Part shown: positions 20,764 to 20,829 of the stretch, in pieces
How the letters are laid out: each line of letters opens with the position of its first letter
Position numbering within the stretch: position 1 is the stretch's first letter
Assembly (NCBI RefSeq): GCF_000003605.2
Contig: NW_003146505.1
Coordinates: forward strand, 1 to 20,829
Direction of reading: 5' to 3'
Length of the DNA: 20,829 nt
Source: Saccoglossus kowalevskii
Taxonomy: Eukaryota > Hemichordata > Enteropneusta > Harrimaniidae
Position numbers and translations under genes: made by a program
The notes under the pieces: model-generated
What the model was told of the DNA's origin: nothing
The model's input: the letters and a program-made list of their open reading frames with translations, nothing else
The model's database searches: none

Positions 20764-20829
20764 TGGTATCCACTATTCAGAGCTAAGCATTGGTTTAGGT
20801 TGCACTAATGGTAATCCAGTATTCAGATG
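20764..20829. repeat. start of a further HOR unit, cut by the window edge
   Basis: A tggtatccactatt/ctaagc monomer and the first 20 bp of a ggtaatcc monomer, in the order seen at 8279-8370 and 19329-19420. The last bases read cagatg where cagagc is expected, two mismatches at the very end. Whether this is a variant, an array edge or a sequence-end error cannot be decided from here. Confidence 0.8.

Larger units (their letters stand above)
1..20829. repeat. 46-bp satellite array filling the window
   Basis: About 452 complete monomers lie head to tail in one orientation; full monomers start at 2 and the last partial one at 20810. Almost every unit is exactly 46 bp. The exceptions I found are 47 bp at 2, 6762 region (extra a), 9061 and 17532; 45 bp near 2487, 2946, 3819, 4370, 5795, 10690, 10817, 11745, 12113, 17487 and 18444; 39 bp at 14274; 55 bp at three sites; and small gains near 18510 and 18660. 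These account for the net +16 bp over 452 x 46. Positions 1-9, 11-17, 25-30 and 41-46 change little, while 20-24, 31-34 and 37-39 carry most variation. No interruption by unique DNA or a transposon is visible. No gene is possible: in the consensus tag at 21, tag at 33 and taa at 43 rotate through all plus frames, and the reverse strand is closed likewise. Family unrecognised. Confidence 0.98.

Noticed and set aside
1-20829. Possible protein-coding repeats
   Set aside because: 46 is not a multiple of three, and tag (21, 33) and taa (43) on the plus strand and cta/tca positions read on the minus strand close every frame within roughly 100-115 bp. The variants that lose one stop (caatg, cactgat) keep or create others.
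1-20829. CRISPR array
   Set aside because: The regular period suggests it at first, but there are no unique spacers; the whole 46 bp is repeated and variants are shared between distant units.
1-20829. CENP-B box or A-tract curvature typical of centromeric satellites
   Set aside because: No sequence resembling the TTCG...CGGG box is present and the consensus has no A-run longer than two; only ggaaaac variants have four.
1-20829. G-quadruplex potential from recurrent ggg
   Set aside because: Most monomers have a single ggg, and the second in gggtac variants is too far away to give four G-runs with short loops.
1-20829. Internal 23-bp half-repeat ancestry of the monomer
   Set aside because: Positions 1-23 and 24-46 show no alignment beyond short chance words such as ggtat.
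20810-20829. End of the array at the right edge
   Set aside because: Only two bases differ from the monomer (cagatg for cagagc) before the sequence stops; too little to claim a boundary.
1-20829. Promoter-like tata elements (ggtatagg) as transcription starts
   Set aside because: The motif is simply part of each monomer and no partner element, gene or terminator is associated with it.

Overview
The whole window is one tandem satellite array. About 452 complete copies of a 46-bp monomer, plus a partial copy at each edge, run head to tail in one orientation from the first base to the last. There is no unrelated sequence, gene, RNA gene, transposon, CRISPR array or other single-copy DNA. The majority monomer, numbered from ggg, reads: positions 1-18 gggtatccagtattcaga, 19-30 gctaggcattgg, 31-46 tataggttgcactaat. 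It has 20 G or C in 46, more G than C on this strand (13 versus 7), no CpG, and no A-run longer than two.

A uniform 20-kb array with nested higher-order repeats (HORs) fits eukaryotic constitutive heterochromatin (pericentromeric, centromeric, subtelomeric or interstitial). I do not recognise the family and cannot name the organism. Nothing suggests a bacterium, virus or plasmid.

The information lies in how variant monomers are ordered. Positions 20-24 (ctagg, caatg, caagg, cgagg, cattg), 31-34 (tata, ttta, ctta, gtta) and 35-42 (ggttgcac, gggtacac, gggtgcac, ggaaaac) vary in linked combinations. Variant strings recur in the same order at distances that are whole multiples of 46 bp once a few small indels are counted.

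Layout: 2-1612 holds 13-monomer and 23-monomer related blocks, with relatives 14.6 and 16.1 kb to the right. Positions 2441-2807, 3773-4506 and 5748-6115 hold alternating two-type dimers, including a 184-bp tetramer. Positions 4775-8421 hold copies displaced by 60, 21 and 7 monomers. Positions 7819-10321 are two adjacent HOR copies of 29 and 25 monomers, each closed by the same 9-bp duplication; a partial third copy lies at 11791-12433 and a rearranged fourth at 19329-20763. Positions 12434-14227 hold a block repeated at 31 monomers. Positions 14182-15370 are a 13-monomer tandem pair and 16567-17302 an 8-monomer pair with no difference that I could see. Positions 17303-19328 are mixed variants related to blocks on the left.

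The array is non-coding. The monomer length is not a multiple of three and the consensus has stop codons on both strands, so open frames on either strand stay below about 40 codons. The pattern fits growth by unequal exchange, replication slippage and local duplication or deletion of whole monomers. I found no evidence for a new biological system; the interesting content is the multi-scale repeat architecture and the mutation order it records. All comparisons were made by eye.
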